A stretch of 32,291 bases of DNA from Candidatus Allocopromorpha excrementigallinarum (GCA_018714925.1 DVMP01000141.1:1-32291), one strand, 5' to 3'; shown: positions 9,789 through 19,784, numbered from the stretch's first letter. The notes: generated from the sequence alone by a model not told the origin. Numbers and translations: made by a program.

Positions 9789-11744
9789 CTATGTTACGGG
9801 ATTTCCATCCTCCGCCTCAGTGGTGACGAATTCGCATCTCATGCTGCCGTTGACCTCATTGTCGGCAAACATGATCATTCCCTTTGATTCGAGGCCTCTG
9901 AGCTTTCTCGCCTTAAGGTTGGCTACAACCACCACCTTCCTGCCTACGCATTCCTCAGGCTTAAAGTACTCAGCGACTCCTGATATCACCTGACGTGTCT
10001 CAGTACCCATTTTCACCTGAAATACCAGCAGCTTGTCAGCCTTAGGGTGCTTTTCCGCCGAAAGGATGGTCCCTACTCTGAAATCTATCTTGTCGAAATC
10101 ATCAAATTCTATGTCAGGCTTAAGGTCAAGAGGGGTATTTTCCTCAGAGTCTCCTCCCTTCATGGCTTCCAGCTCCTCAAGCTCCTTGTCTATATCCAGT
10201 CTCGGGAATATAGGAGCTCCCTTCTTAACCTGCTCTCCGCTCATCATGGAAAACTCAAAGGCGTCCTCCCAGGCCACATCGGAATACCAGAGACCCATCT
10301 GCTTTCTTATCTCCTTTGAGGTGGTGTGCATGAAAGGATAGATGAGCACCGATATTATTCTTATGGTCTCGGCAAGATTGTGGAGAACAGTGTCCAGCCT
10401 CGACTTTCTGCTCTCCTCCTTTGCCAGGATCCATGGCATTGTCTCGTCAATGTACTTGTTGGCTCTCCTGACCACTGTCCATATATCCTCCAGAGCCAGG
10501 TTGAAGGCAAACTTATCCATATTTGCCTCTACCTTTGAAGCTGCTCCCACGGCAACAGCCTTAAGATCGTCGTCAAAGGCGTCGGTCTCTCCGGAAGGAT
10601 CCGGAACCCTGCCGCCGTTGTACTTTTCTATCATGGAAACGGTTCTTGAAACAAGATTTCCCAGATCATTGGCCAGATCGTAGTTCATCCTCTTGAGCAT
10701 AACCTCGTTGGTAAACACTCCGTCCTGACCGAAGGTGTATTCTCTGAGGAGGAAGTATTTGAGAGCGTCTATGCCGTATCTTTCTATAAGCTTCACGGGA
10801 TCCACCACGTTGCCCTTGGACTTGGACATCTTTCCCCCCTCCAGAAGGAGCCAGCCGTGGCCGAGAACCTGCTTGGGAAGAGGCAGCTCCATGGACATGA
10901 GCATGGCCGGCCATATTATGGAGTGGAACCTGACGATTTCCTTGCCAACCAGGTGAACGTCCACAGGCCAGTACTTTTCATAAAGACCGGGATCATCGGG
11001 ATATCCCAGGGCAGTTATATAGTTGGTGAGAGCGTCAAGCCACACGTATATGACGTGCTTTTCATCTATAGGCACCGGTATACCCCAGTTAAAGGTTGAC
11101 CTGGATATACACAGGTCCTCAAGGCCCTGCTTCAAAAATGCTATCATCTCGTTTCTTCTCGTCTCCGGCTGAAGGAAGTCGGGATTGTTTTCAAGGAGCT
11201 CCAGAAGCCTGTCCTGATACTTTGAAAGCCTGAAGAAATAGGCCTCCTCCTTGGCCTTCTCCACAGGACGGCCGCAGTCGGGACACTTGCCGTCAATGAG
11301 CTGGCTTTCCGTCCAGAAGGACTCGCACGGCGTGCAGTACATTCCCTCGTACTCGCCCTTGTATATGTCTCCCTTTTCGTAGAGCTGCATGAATATGCTC
11401 TGAACTCTCTTTACGTGTCTCGGCTCCGTGGTCCTTATAAAGTCGTCGTAGGATATTTCCATGGTTTTCCACAGCTCCTTTATCCCGGACACCACTTCAT
11501 CCACGTATTCCTGAGGAGTTACTCCCTTTTCCTCGGCTATGGTCTGTATCTTCTGTCCATGCTCGTCGGTGCCTGTGAGAAATCTCACGTCGTACCCGCA
11601 CAGGCGCTTAAACCTGGCCATGGCGTCGGCCATGACAGTGCAGTAGGTATGACCTATATGCAGGTTTGAGCTTGGATAGTATATAGGTGTGGTGATATAG
11701 TATTTTCCTTTGTTTTCCGCCATTTTTCGCATCATTCCTTTCAT
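9789..11744 (-). CDS. metG: Methionyl-tRNA synthetase with C-terminal tRNA-binding domain
   Basis: [20 protein letters not shown], zinc-binding [34 protein letters not shown]-terminal [25 protein letters not shown]; start may be an internal ATG (MAENKGKYY). Confidence 0.97.
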   Translation of the reverse strand: MKGMMRKMAENKGKYYITTPIYYPSSNLHIGHTYCTVMADAMARFKRLCGYDVRFLTGTDEHGQKIQTIAEEKGVTPQEYVDEVVSGIKELWKTMEISYDDFIRTTEPRHVKRVQSIFMQLYEKGDIYKGEYEGMYCTPCESFWTESQLIDGKCPDCGRPVEKAKEEAYFFRLSKYQDRLLELLENNPDFLQPETRRNEMIAFLKQGLEDLCISRSTFNWGIPVPIDEKHVIYVWLDALTNYITALGYPDDPGLYEKYWPVDVHLVGKEIVRFHSIIWPAMLMSMELPLPKQVLGHGWLLLEGGKMSKSKGNVVDPVKLIERYGIDALKYFLLREYTFGQDGVFTNEVMLKRMNYDLANDLGNLVSRTVSMIEKYNGGRVPDPSGETDAFDDDLKAVAVGAASKVEANMDKFAFNLALEDIWTVVRRANKYIDETMPWILAKEESRKSRLDTVLHNLAETIRIISVLIYPFMHTTSKEIRKQMGLWYSDVAWEDAFEFSMMSGEQVKKGAPIFPRLDIDKELEELEAMKGGDSEENTPLDLKPDIEFDDFDKIDFRVGTILSAEKHPKADKLLVFQVKMGTETRQVISGVAEYFKPEECVGRKVVVVANLKARKLRGLESKGMIMFADNEVNGSMRCEFVTTEAEDGNPVT

Positions 11745-11807
11745 CCCCGCCGCGGATGAGCGGCGGCAGTATATCTATCAGGATACCACTATCCCGCTTC
11801 TCAGGCA

Positions 11808-11850
11808 ATGAAAAAATCAAAGCCGCCGTCACAGAAAGAGAGACGGCTCC
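11808..11850 (-). terminator. Possible intrinsic terminator at the end of the purine/EFR1 transcription unit
   Basis: Minus strand GCCGTC-TCTCTTTCTGT-GACGGC then GGCTTTGATTTTTT; T-run is a few nt from the stem. Confidence 0.5.
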
Positions 11851-12743
11851 TTTCTTTCCATGTACTGGGCCTCCAGCTCTTCCTTATGATAAAGGTATCC
11901 CGGATCGTCAAAGTAAAGAGCCTCACGCGGACATTTTTTTACGCAGGCGCAGCATTTTATACATATTCCCTTTACAAGGCCGGGCTCCTCCTCTGATATG
12001 GATCCCATGGGGCAGAGGGAGACGCATATGCCGCAGCCGTCGCATTTTTCCTTATTGAGCTTCGGCTTTACCTTCAGTATATTTATGTGGTTTCCCTTTC
12101 TGTCCCTCGGCTGATAGTATCCTCTGAGAGGCTCCTGTCCGTCTACCTTTACAGGACCGGCCGCCTTCAGAGCCGCCTCCAGCCTTTCATTGTCCCCGTC
12201 TGCTTCTCTTACTGCGCTCAGTATCTTTTCAGCCGCAAGCTTCGCGAACCTTTCCACCGTCTTCATATCCTCAATGTCCGGTCTTCCGGCGGCGAGAATC
12301 TTTGAAAAGGAGTGCTCGCCGATAAAGGCGGCGGCCGCCACTGTGTGAAAGCCTCTCTCCTCCAGGATGTTTCTCAGCTCTATGAGAGCGTCGTCGAAAT
12401 TCCTGTTGCCGTAGACCACCAGAGGAACAGCCATGGCTCCTCCTCCCTCAAGGGTGTTGAGGAACTTTAAAAGCACATTGGGAACACGGCCCGCTATTAC
12501 GGGAGTGGCAAAGACAACTATGTCGTCCATGTCAAAGGTGTATTTTTTCTCTCTGGCTTCAGGAGGAGTAAAATTAATGTTCTCCTCCTTTACGTAATCT
12601 ATCTTATCGTCTGTGGCGCCGCTGACGCCTGTTTTATGCTCTGTTTTGTCCAGCTCCTGCCACATTCTGTAGGCTGCTCCGGCCGCCACCTTGGCGGTGG
12701 TTCCGGTGCCGCTGAAATACATGGCCCTTATTTTCTTTTTCAT
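11829..12743 (-). CDS. EFR1-type flavodoxin-ferredoxin fusion (flavodoxin-like domain plus two 4Fe-4S motifs)
   Basis: N-term MYFSGTGTTAKVA flavodoxin-like; C-term CDGCGICVSLCPMGSI and CIKCCACVKKCPREAL. Confidence 0.85.
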   Translation of the reverse strand: MKKKIRAMYFSGTGTTAKVAAGAAYRMWQELDKTEHKTGVSGATDDKIDYVKEENINFTPPEAREKKYTFDMDDIVVFATPVIAGRVPNVLLKFLNTLEGGGAMAVPLVVYGNRNFDDALIELRNILEERGFHTVAAAAFIGEHSFSKILAAGRPDIEDMKTVERFAKLAAEKILSAVREADGDNERLEAALKAAGPVKVDGQEPLRGYYQPRDRKGNHINILKVKPKLNKEKCDGCGICVSLCPMGSISEEEPGLVKGICIKCCACVKKCPREALYFDDPGYLYHKEELEAQYMERKEPSLFL

Positions 12744-12751
12744 GGCAGCTC

Positions 12752-13372
12752 CTATTTATACAGCTTCACGTCTGTATATTTAATTATAAGATCCACAATG
12801 TCTTCTATCTCTATATATCCGCTGTCTATGGCTATATGGTAATTGACCGGCTCTCCCCATTTTCTTCCCGTATGGTAGGAATAGTAATTGGCTCTGGCCT
12901 TGTCGGTATCCTTCATAAGCTTTTTCACCGCGTCGGCAGGAACTCCGTAGTCCTCAACGGCTCTTTTAATCTTATCCTCCTCCTCAGCGTATATGAACAC
13001 ATTGGTAGCCTCGGGAACGTCTCTCAGTATATAGTCGGCGCATCTTCCCACTATAACGCAGGAGCCCTCATCAGCTATTTTCTTTATTACGTCAAACTGT
13101 GCCAGGAAGAATCTCTCGTTGAGAGAAAGGCTCTCCGGCCCCGCCTCTCCTGTGCCCATGGCTGAGGCGAGACTGTAGAGGAAGCTGTTTTTGGCCTTCA
13201 TTTCAGCACCTTCTATCATTTCCTTGCAGAAGCCTGATTCCTCGGCTATTCTGTCGAGAAGCTCCTTATCGTAATAAGGAATATCCAGCTTTTCAGCCAG
13301 CCGTTTTCCTATAAGCCTTCCGCCGCTGCCGAACTCTCTGCTTATGGTTATTATCTTCTTCTCTCCACTCAT
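12752..13372 (-). CDS. Cytidylate kinase-like family protein
   Basis: ITISREFGSGGRLIGKRLAEKLDIPYYDKELL, CVIVGRCADYILRD, ARANYYSYHTGRKWGEPVNYHIAIDS. Confidence 0.88.
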   Translation of the reverse strand: MSGEKKIITISREFGSGGRLIGKRLAEKLDIPYYDKELLDRIAEESGFCKEMIEGAEMKAKNSFLYSLASAMGTGEAGPESLSLNERFFLAQFDVIKKIADEGSCVIVGRCADYILRDVPEATNVFIYAEEEDKIKRAVEDYGVPADAVKKLMKDTDKARANYYSYHTGRKWGEPVNYHIAIDSGYIEIEDIVDLIIKYTDVKLYK

Positions 13373-13385
13373 ATTTTTAACCTCC

Positions 13386-14720
13386 TTACAGTTTGTTTAT
13401 AACGCCTATGTCCTTTCTGTACTGCATTCCCTCAAAGCGTATGCGCTTTATGTTGTCATAGGCTTTGGCTCTGGCCTCCTCATGGGTCTTTCCCATGGCG
13501 GTAACCCCCAGAACCCTTCCTCCTGATGTAACCGTCGCCATATGAGGCTCTCCCGGGCAGCCTTCCTTTCCCAGGGAAGCACAGCCCAGCTGTGCCGTGT
13601 CCTTTTTCGCCGTTCCCGCGTGAAATACCATTACGTCCTCGTCTACCCTGTCGAGGCCGCCGATAACCTTGTTTTTCTCATAGCTTCCCGGATATCCTCC
13701 CGAGGCTGCCACAACGCATACGGCCTTGTCCTCCTTCCAGCTTATATCCACATCCGCCAGCCTGTTTTCCGTAACGGCGACGAATATGTCAAGAAGATCG
13801 CTTTCAAGACGAGGAAGCACCGACTGGGTCTCGGGATCTCCGAATCTGTTGTTGAACTCTATGACCTTGGGGCCCTCCTCTGTAAGCATAAGGCCTATGA
13901 AAAGCACTCCCTTAAAGTCAAGGCCATCCTCCTGAAAGCCCTTCAGGGCAGGCTCAAGTATGCGCTCTCTTATCTGCTCCTCCAGCTCCGGCGTAAAAAG
14001 AAGGCTTGGGGAATATGTTCCCATTCCTCCCGTATTGGGGCCCTTGTCGCCGTCAAAGACTCTCTTGTAGTCCTGAGCCGACTCCATGGGAACTATGGTT
14101 TTTTCATCGACAAAGCACAGCATGGAGGCCTCAACTCCTGTGAGGAATTCCTCCACCACCACCTTGTCTCCGGCGGAGCCGAAAACCCTTTCTCCCATTA
14201 TTTCTTCTATGGCCTTTTCGGCTTCCGCCCGGTTTTCGGCTATTACTACTCCCTTGCCCGCTGCCAGGCCGTCAGCCTTTAAAACCATAGGATAGCCGAA
14301 GATTCCCACTGAGCTGAGAAGCTCTTCCTTGCAGGTAAACTCCCTGTACCCGGCTGTAGGTATATTATGTCTTTTAAGAAATTCCTTTGTAAAGGATTTG
14401 CTGGCCTCAAGACGGGAGCATTTCTTATTTGGGCCGAAGGTTTTTATCCCCGCCTTCTCCAGTCTGTCGGTGACGCCCATGGCCAGAGGCACCTCCGGCC
14501 CTATTACCGCCAGATCTATATTCTCCTCTTTCGCCAGTGAAACGATTCCCTCTATATCCTCCGCCCCTGTGTCGACACATCGGGCCACAGCTTCTATTCC
14601 GGCGTTTCCCGGAGCGCACAGAAGCTCTGTCACCTTGGGGCTCTGAGCCAGCTTCCAGCATATGGCATGCTCTCTTCCGCCGCCCCCTACTACAAGAACT
14701 TTCATCTTCAACACCTCCAA
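13386..14720 (-). CDS. purD: Phosphoribosylamine-glycine ligase
   Basis: MKVLVVGGGGREHAICWKLAQSP; GPNTGGMGTYSPS; EFNNRFGDPETQSVLPRL. Confidence 0.97.
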   Translation of the reverse strand: MEVLKMKVLVVGGGGREHAICWKLAQSPKVTELLCAPGNAGIEAVARCVDTGAEDIEGIVSLAKEENIDLAVIGPEVPLAMGVTDRLEKAGIKTFGPNKKCSRLEASKSFTKEFLKRHNIPTAGYREFTCKEELLSSVGIFGYPMVLKADGLAAGKGVVIAENRAEAEKAIEEIMGERVFGSAGDKVVVEEFLTGVEASMLCFVDEKTIVPMESAQDYKRVFDGDKGPNTGGMGTYSPSLLFTPELEEQIRERILEPALKGFQEDGLDFKGVLFIGLMLTEEGPKVIEFNNRFGDPETQSVLPRLESDLLDIFVAVTENRLADVDISWKEDKAVCVVAASGGYPGSYEKNKVIGGLDRVDEDVMVFHAGTAKKDTAQLGCASLGKEGCPGEPHMATVTSGGRVLGVTAMGKTHEEARAKAYDNIKRIRFEGMQYRKDIGVINKL

Positions 14721-14729
14721 AAGCTTTCA

Positions 14730-15905
14730 TCAGTGATGGAACAGTCTCATGCCGGAGAAGTACATGACGATGCCGTACTGGTCGCAGGCCTTTATCACTA
14801 TATCGTCTCTCACAGAGCCTCCCGGCTGGGCGATATATCTCACGCCGCTTCTGTAAGCTCTCTCAACGTTGTCGCTGAAAGGGAAAAAGGCGTCCGAGCC
14901 AAGGGCCACGCCATCCATCTTATCCAGCCAGGCTCTTTTTTCCTCTCCTGTGAGAGGCTCCGGCTTTTCCGTAAAGAAACGCTGCCACCGGCCGTCGGCC
15001 AGCACGTCCATGAAATCCTCTCCCATGTAAACGTCTATGGCGTTGTCTCTGTCAGGCTTTCCTATATCATCTCTGAAGGGCAGTCCCAGCACCTTTGGAT
15101 GCTGTCGTGTGAACCAGTTGTCCGCCTTCTGCCCCGCCAGTCTCGTACAGTGGATCCTGGACTGCTGTCCCGCTCCTATGCCTATGGCCTGGCCTCCCTT
15201 AACGTAGCATACGGAGTTGGACTGAGTGTACTTTAAGGTTATGAGGGCTATTATAAGGTCCCTTTTGGCTTCCTCTGTAATCTCCCTGTTTTCAGTAACA
15301 ATGCTGCCCAGAAACTCCTCGTTTATGGGCATTTCATTTCTGCCCTGCTCAAAGGTAACGCCGAAAACCTGCTTTCTCTCTACAGGGTCAGGTCTGTAAT
15401 CCGGGTCTATCCTTATGACATTGTAGTTGCCCTTTTTCTTGGTCTTAAGTATTTCAAGGGCCTCAGGCTCATATCCCGGAGCTATTATTCCGTCGGACAC
15501 CTCGTGCTTTATTATCCTTGCCGTAGGCACGTCGCACACGTCTGAGAGGGAAATAAAGTCTCCAAAGGAGGACATTCTGTCGGCTCCCCGCGCCCTGGCG
15601 TAGGCACAGACAAGAGGAGACATGCTCTCCTGATCGCCTGCCCAGTATATTTTCTTTTCAACCTCGCTGAGAGGCAGTCCTATAGCCGCTCCCGCCGGGG
15701 AGACGTGCTTAAAGGAGGTTGCCGCCGGAAGGCCTGTGGCCTCCTTCAGCTCCTTTACAAGCTGCCAGCCGTTAAGGGCGTCCATGAAGTTGATATATCC
15801 CGGTTTTCCGTTGAGCACCTCTATGGGCAGCTCTCCCTTTTCCATGAAAATTCTCGACGGCTTCTGATTGGGATTGCATCCGTATTTTAATTCCAGCTCT
15901 TTCAT
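14730..15905 (-). CDS. purH: AICAR formyltransferase, stand-alone (no IMP cyclohydrolase/MGS domain)
   Basis: KYGCNPNQKPSR, ATSFKHVSPAGAAIG, KYTQSNSVCYVKGGQAIGIGAGQQSRIHCTRLAGQKA, ALGSDAFFPFSDNV, C-term MRLFHH; only 391 aa. Confidence 0.93.
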   Translation of the reverse strand: MKELELKYGCNPNQKPSRIFMEKGELPIEVLNGKPGYINFMDALNGWQLVKELKEATGLPAATSFKHVSPAGAAIGLPLSEVEKKIYWAGDQESMSPLVCAYARARGADRMSSFGDFISLSDVCDVPTARIIKHEVSDGIIAPGYEPEALEILKTKKKGNYNVIRIDPDYRPDPVERKQVFGVTFEQGRNEMPINEEFLGSIVTENREITEEAKRDLIIALITLKYTQSNSVCYVKGGQAIGIGAGQQSRIHCTRLAGQKADNWFTRQHPKVLGLPFRDDIGKPDRDNAIDVYMGEDFMDVLADGRWQRFFTEKPEPLTGEEKRAWLDKMDGVALGSDAFFPFSDNVERAYRSGVRYIAQPGGSVRDDIVIKACDQYGIVMYFSGMRLFHH

Positions 15906-15907
15906 TT

Positions 15908-16633
15908 TTATTCCTCGCTTTTTACGTTTTTATTTACGATACGTGTTCTGTACTCGCCTGTCTCTATATCTGTATATCTTACAAAGAGAGATACCTTGTT
16001 GTCTTCGTTGAGGCTGTTCCACACAGTTTCCGTGAACTCATCCATACCTCCCGCTATGTCTACCCTTTCCGGCTCTCCCTCATAGCTGGGCAGAGGATTT
16101 CCGTCTCCCATGTAGGTATGTATGAACCGCCCCTCTCCCGGCCGGCAGCCTTCGTAGGAAAAGGTATTTCTTATACAGCGTCCCTCCTCGCCTTCATCTC
16201 TCTTTAAAATTGACATGGCAAAGGAATGTCTTCCGTCCTCTACATTGATTATACACGATATTCTCGGAGTGTAGTTGGGCGCATCCGGCTCAAATTCTCT
16301 TTCTCTCAGAGCCTCTTCAAAGGTTTTGCCCTTTCCCATAAGCTCCCGGACCGTATCCGTCTGATCTCCGTTTGTTACTATGGTGCTGCTTCCCATTACT
16401 CTCACAGGGGAGTATATAATAAGGCTGGGATCCTTAAGCCTGGAAATATCAAAGGCCTCTGTTTTTATGCCTTCCCCCTCCGGAGTGAAAACCCTGTTTC
16501 TGCTGTTTTCGCTGCGTCCCATAATAAAGTAGGCCGCCACCGCATATCTTCCGTCTTCGGAGCGTCCCGCCACTATGCCGCGGCCCGGGTATGAATTTTC
16601 TTTAAGTATGGTTTCCAAGGATTTTATCGTCAT
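15908..16633 (-). CDS. purO: IMP cyclohydrolase, archaeal PurO-like
   Basis: TILKENSYPGRGIVAGRSEDGRYAVAAYFIMGRSENSRNRVF; located between AICARFT and purF. Supplied ORF starts at 16678, but AAAGGAATAGAGAAAATG supports the ATG at 16633. Confidence 0.82.
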   Translation of the reverse strand: MTIKSLETILKENSYPGRGIVAGRSEDGRYAVAAYFIMGRSENSRNRVFTPEGEGIKTEAFDISRLKDPSLIIYSPVRVMGSSTIVTNGDQTDTVRELMGKGKTFEEALREREFEPDAPNYTPRISCIINVEDGRHSFAMSILKRDEGEEGRCIRNTFSYEGCRPGEGRFIHTYMGDGNPLPSYEGEPERVDIAGGMDEFTETVWNSLNEDNKVSLFVRYTDIETGEYRTRIVNKNVKSEE

Positions 16634-16638
16634 TTTCT

Positions 16639-18057
16639 CTATTCCTTTCCGTCCCAGCAGTAGGTACATAGCTTGCACCTGTCTATTCCTATAGCCTCAA
16701 TGGTATTCTCCAGATCCTGGAATTTCAGACTGTCGAACTTCATCCTCTTTCTGATTTCCTCTACCATTTCCGCGTACTTTTCCGTAGTGCTGTCGGTATA
16801 TTCCTTTAAAAGCTCTTCAGGTATGGTCTCGCCCTCTATTCCTTCAAGATCCTTTATAACTCTCCTGGTTATCAGCTCCATATCGCTTACGGATCTTGAG
16901 AAGTTAAGGAACTTGCACCCGTACATTATAGGAGGGCAGGCGGACCTTACGTTTATTTCCCTGGCGCCGTTTTCTATAAGGTATGAAACCGTCTCCGAAA
17001 GCTGGGTTCCCCTTACAATGGAATCGTCTATGAGGACGAATTTCTTATCCTTTATTATCTGAAATACAGGCACCAGCTTCATCTTGGCAATAAGGTTCCT
17101 TGCCTTCTGATTCTGCGGCATAAAGCTCCTCGGCCATGTAGGCGTATACTTTATGAGAGGTCTGGCGTAAGGGACTCTTGACTGATTGGCGTATCCCAGA
17201 GCATGGGCCGTGCCGCTGTCGGGAACTCCCGCCACATAGTCCACGTCCATGTCTCCGTCCATTTCAGCCAGCAGCTCGCCGTTGCGGTTTCTCATCAGCT
17301 CAACGTTCCTGCCTTCGTATATGGACGTCGTATATCCGAAATATGTCCAGAGAAAGGCGCATATGCGCATTCCCTCCTGAGGCTCTGATACGGTTTTTTC
17401 TCCCTCGGCGGTGAGAAAGGCCACCTCAGCCGGCCCCAGCTCTCTTTCATATTTATATCCTATGTTAATAAAGGCGAAGCTTTCCGACGCGGCGCAGTAG
17501 GCCCCGTCCTTTTTTCCGATAATAAGAGGCGTTCTTCCGTACTTGTCTCTCGCCGCGTAAAGGCCTTCCTTTGTAAGCACCAGCATGGTTACGGACCCGT
17601 CTATTTTGGCCTGGGCTGTTCTTATGCCGTCCACTATGTCTCTTCCCGTGGAAACAAGGGCCGCCACAAGCTCTGTGTTGTTTATATCTCCTCCGCTCAT
17701 GGACATAAACTGGCTTGGCCTGTCCTTAAGAAGCTCCTTTACCAGCTCCTTTTTATTGTTTATTCTGCCCACTGTGGTTATGGCGTAGTCTCCCTGTCTG
17801 CTGTATACCGTAAGAGGCTGAGGATCGCTGTCGCTTATGGCTCCGATGCCCATATTCCCCTTCATCTTTTCTATATCGCTTTCAAATTTGCTTCTGAAGG
17901 GAGAATTCTCTATATTATGTATGGATCTGTTGAATCCGTCCTCCTGGAGCACACACATTCCTCCGTTTTTCGTTCCCAGGTGTGAATGGTAATCTGTCCC
18001 GAAAAACAGATCCATCACACAATCCTGCTCTGAAACAAAACCTACTACTCCGCCCAT
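16639..18057 (-). CDS. purF: Amidophosphoribosyltransferase-like protein (PurF homologue) lacking the N-terminal catalytic Cys
   Basis: PRPP motif KFVLIDDSIVRGTQLSETVSYLIENGAREI; C-term RCKLCTYCWDGKE; N-term MGGVVGF instead of MCGIVG-type. Confidence 0.88.
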   Translation of the reverse strand: MGGVVGFVSEQDCVMDLFFGTDYHSHLGTKNGGMCVLQEDGFNRSIHNIENSPFRSKFESDIEKMKGNMGIGAISDSDPQPLTVYSRQGDYAITTVGRINNKKELVKELLKDRPSQFMSMSGGDINNTELVAALVSTGRDIVDGIRTAQAKIDGSVTMLVLTKEGLYAARDKYGRTPLIIGKKDGAYCAASESFAFINIGYKYERELGPAEVAFLTAEGEKTVSEPQEGMRICAFLWTYFGYTTSIYEGRNVELMRNRNGELLAEMDGDMDVDYVAGVPDSGTAHALGYANQSRVPYARPLIKYTPTWPRSFMPQNQKARNLIAKMKLVPVFQIIKDKKFVLIDDSIVRGTQLSETVSYLIENGAREINVRSACPPIMYGCKFLNFSRSVSDMELITRRVIKDLEGIEGETIPEELLKEYTDSTTEKYAEMVEEIRKRMKFDSLKFQDLENTIEAIGIDRCKLCTYCWDGKE

Positions 18058-18647
18058 TATTTGCCTCCTTCATCCTTTTTAATGTTTTTTATTACCTCTT
18101 TCAATCCTTCCGCCAGTATCTCATGCTCCGTTTCCAGAACTCTCGCCGCCAGGGTCTCCGGCGTATCGCCTTCAATTACGGGGACCCTTCTCTGGAGTAT
18201 GATCTTTCCCGTGTCCACGCCCTCGTCAACGTAGTGAACCGTGGCTCCGCTTTCCTTCTCTCCGGCCTCGATAACAGCCCGGTGGACTCTCATGCCGTAA
18301 AATCCCTTTCCGCAGTATTTCGGTATAAGGGAAGGATGTATATTTATTATCCTGTTTCTGTAGCTTTCTATTATTTCCGGCGGCAGCACCTTCATATATC
18401 CGGCCAGGACAACTATATCCGCGCCCGAAGCCTTAAGCTCCTTAAGCACCTCATCCTGCTCCGCCGCCACCGCTGTATCTATGCCCGCCTTTCTGGCTCT
18501 CTCAAGAGCAAAGGCGTCAGGTCTGCTGGATATGACCTTTACTATTTTCGCCTCCTCCAGCCGGCCTTCTCTGATTTTATCTATAAGCGCCTGAAGATTG
18601 GTGCCTCCGCCTGACACCAATACAGCCACCTTTGCCGAATCTTCCAT
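18057..18647 (-). CDS. purN: Phosphoribosylglycinamide formyltransferase
   Basis: VAVLVSGGGTNLQALID, IINIHPSLIPKYCGKGFYGMRVHRAVIEAGEKESGATVHYVDEGVDTGKII. Confidence 0.97.
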   Translation of the reverse strand: MEDSAKVAVLVSGGGTNLQALIDKIREGRLEEAKIVKVISSRPDAFALERARKAGIDTAVAAEQDEVLKELKASGADIVVLAGYMKVLPPEIIESYRNRIINIHPSLIPKYCGKGFYGMRVHRAVIEAGEKESGATVHYVDEGVDTGKIILQRRVPVIEGDTPETLAARVLETEHEILAEGLKEVIKNIKKDEGGK

Positions 18648-18719
18648 TGTATTTTACCTTTCGCGCGATGCTCACGCTTCTTTATACTCTGTGCTTCTCC
18701 GTCTGTCACACGGACCGTC

Positions 18720-19763
18720 TCATATATCAAGGAGCACTTTCTCTCCCGCGTCCTTTACCGTTCTTCCTATGATAAAGGCCTCTTCTCCCGTCTTTTTCAC
18801 GGCTTCCACGGCCTTTTCGGCGTCCTTTTCCGCCACAGCCGCTATCATGCCTATGCCCATGTTGTAGGTGGAAAACATTTCCCTTCTCTCTATGCCGCCC
18901 ATTTCAGCTATGCACCTGAAAATTTCCGGTTCCTCCCATGAGCCTGTGTCAATGGAAACCGCCGTGCCCTCAGGGAGTATTCTTGGTATATTTTCGTAAA
19001 AGCCGCCTCCCGTTATGTGAACGATACCCTTAACGTCCGCGTTTTCCATAAGGGCCCCGCACTCTCCGGCATATATTCTGGTAGGCTTCAGAAGGGCCTC
19101 TCCCAGGGTTGTTCCCAGCTCCTCCACGTAGTCGGACACCTTCATGCCCATTTTCTCAAAGAAGACCTTTCTAACGAGAGAATAGCCGTTGCTGTGCACT
19201 CCACTGGAGGGAAGACCTATTAAGACATCTCCCTCGCCTATTCTCTCTCCCGTTATTATCCTCTTTCTGTCGGCCACTCCCACGGCAAAGCCCGCCATAT
19301 CGTACTCACCTTCGCCGTAAAAGTCAGGCATCTCGGCAGTCTCTCCTCCTACAAGAGCGCAGCCTGACTGCCTGCAGCCTTCAGCTATGCCCTTTACTAT
19401 GTCGGCGATTTTTTCTGCCCTTACACTTCCCGTGGCTATGTAATCCAGGAAAAAGAGAGGCTTGGCTCCCTGACACAGAATATCGTTGACGCACATGGCT
19501 ACACAGTCTATTCCCACCGTGTCGTGTCGGTCCATAAGAAAGGCTATTTTAAGCTTTGTTCCCACACCGTCGGTTCCCGAGACCAGCACCGGCTCCTCTA
19601 TGCCCTTAAGATCGAGGCTGAAAAGGCTGCCGAAGCTTCCCAGTCCCGTAAGGACGTTTTCGTTGAAGGTGCTTTTCACATGGCTCTTCATAAGCTCTAC
19701 GGCTCTTTCCCCTTCCTTTGTGTCTACTCCCGCGTCCTTATAGGTGAGCTTTTTTTCTTCCAT
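18720..19763 (-). CDS. purM: Phosphoribosylformylglycinamidine cyclo-ligase
   Basis: TYKDAGVDTKEGERAVELMK, VSGTDGVGTKLKIAF, DCVAMCVNDILCQGAKPLFFLDYIATG, GGETAEMPDFY, VHITGGGFYENIPRILP. Confidence 0.97.
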   Translation of the reverse strand: MEEKKLTYKDAGVDTKEGERAVELMKSHVKSTFNENVLTGLGSFGSLFSLDLKGIEEPVLVSGTDGVGTKLKIAFLMDRHDTVGIDCVAMCVNDILCQGAKPLFFLDYIATGSVRAEKIADIVKGIAEGCRQSGCALVGGETAEMPDFYGEGEYDMAGFAVGVADRKRIITGERIGEGDVLIGLPSSGVHSNGYSLVRKVFFEKMGMKVSDYVEELGTTLGEALLKPTRIYAGECGALMENADVKGIVHITGGGFYENIPRILPEGTAVSIDTGSWEEPEIFRCIAEMGGIERREMFSTYNMGIGMIAAVAEKDAEKAVEAVKKTGEEAFIIGRTVKDAGEKVLLDI

Positions 19764-19784
19764 ATTTTTTCCTCCCGGCTGTTC

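Noticed and set aside
11745-11828. T-box or SAM riboswitch upstream of metG
   Set aside because: The interval is only 84 bp and contains a short GC hairpin (CCGCCGC/GCGGCGG) without T-box or S-box motifs.
13542-14282. 246-aa plus-strand ORF antisense to purD
   Set aside because: Overlaps well-supported purD; no plausible domain.
17982-18614. 210-aa plus-strand ORF antisense to purN/purF
   Set aside because: Shadow ORF; no RBS/motif support.
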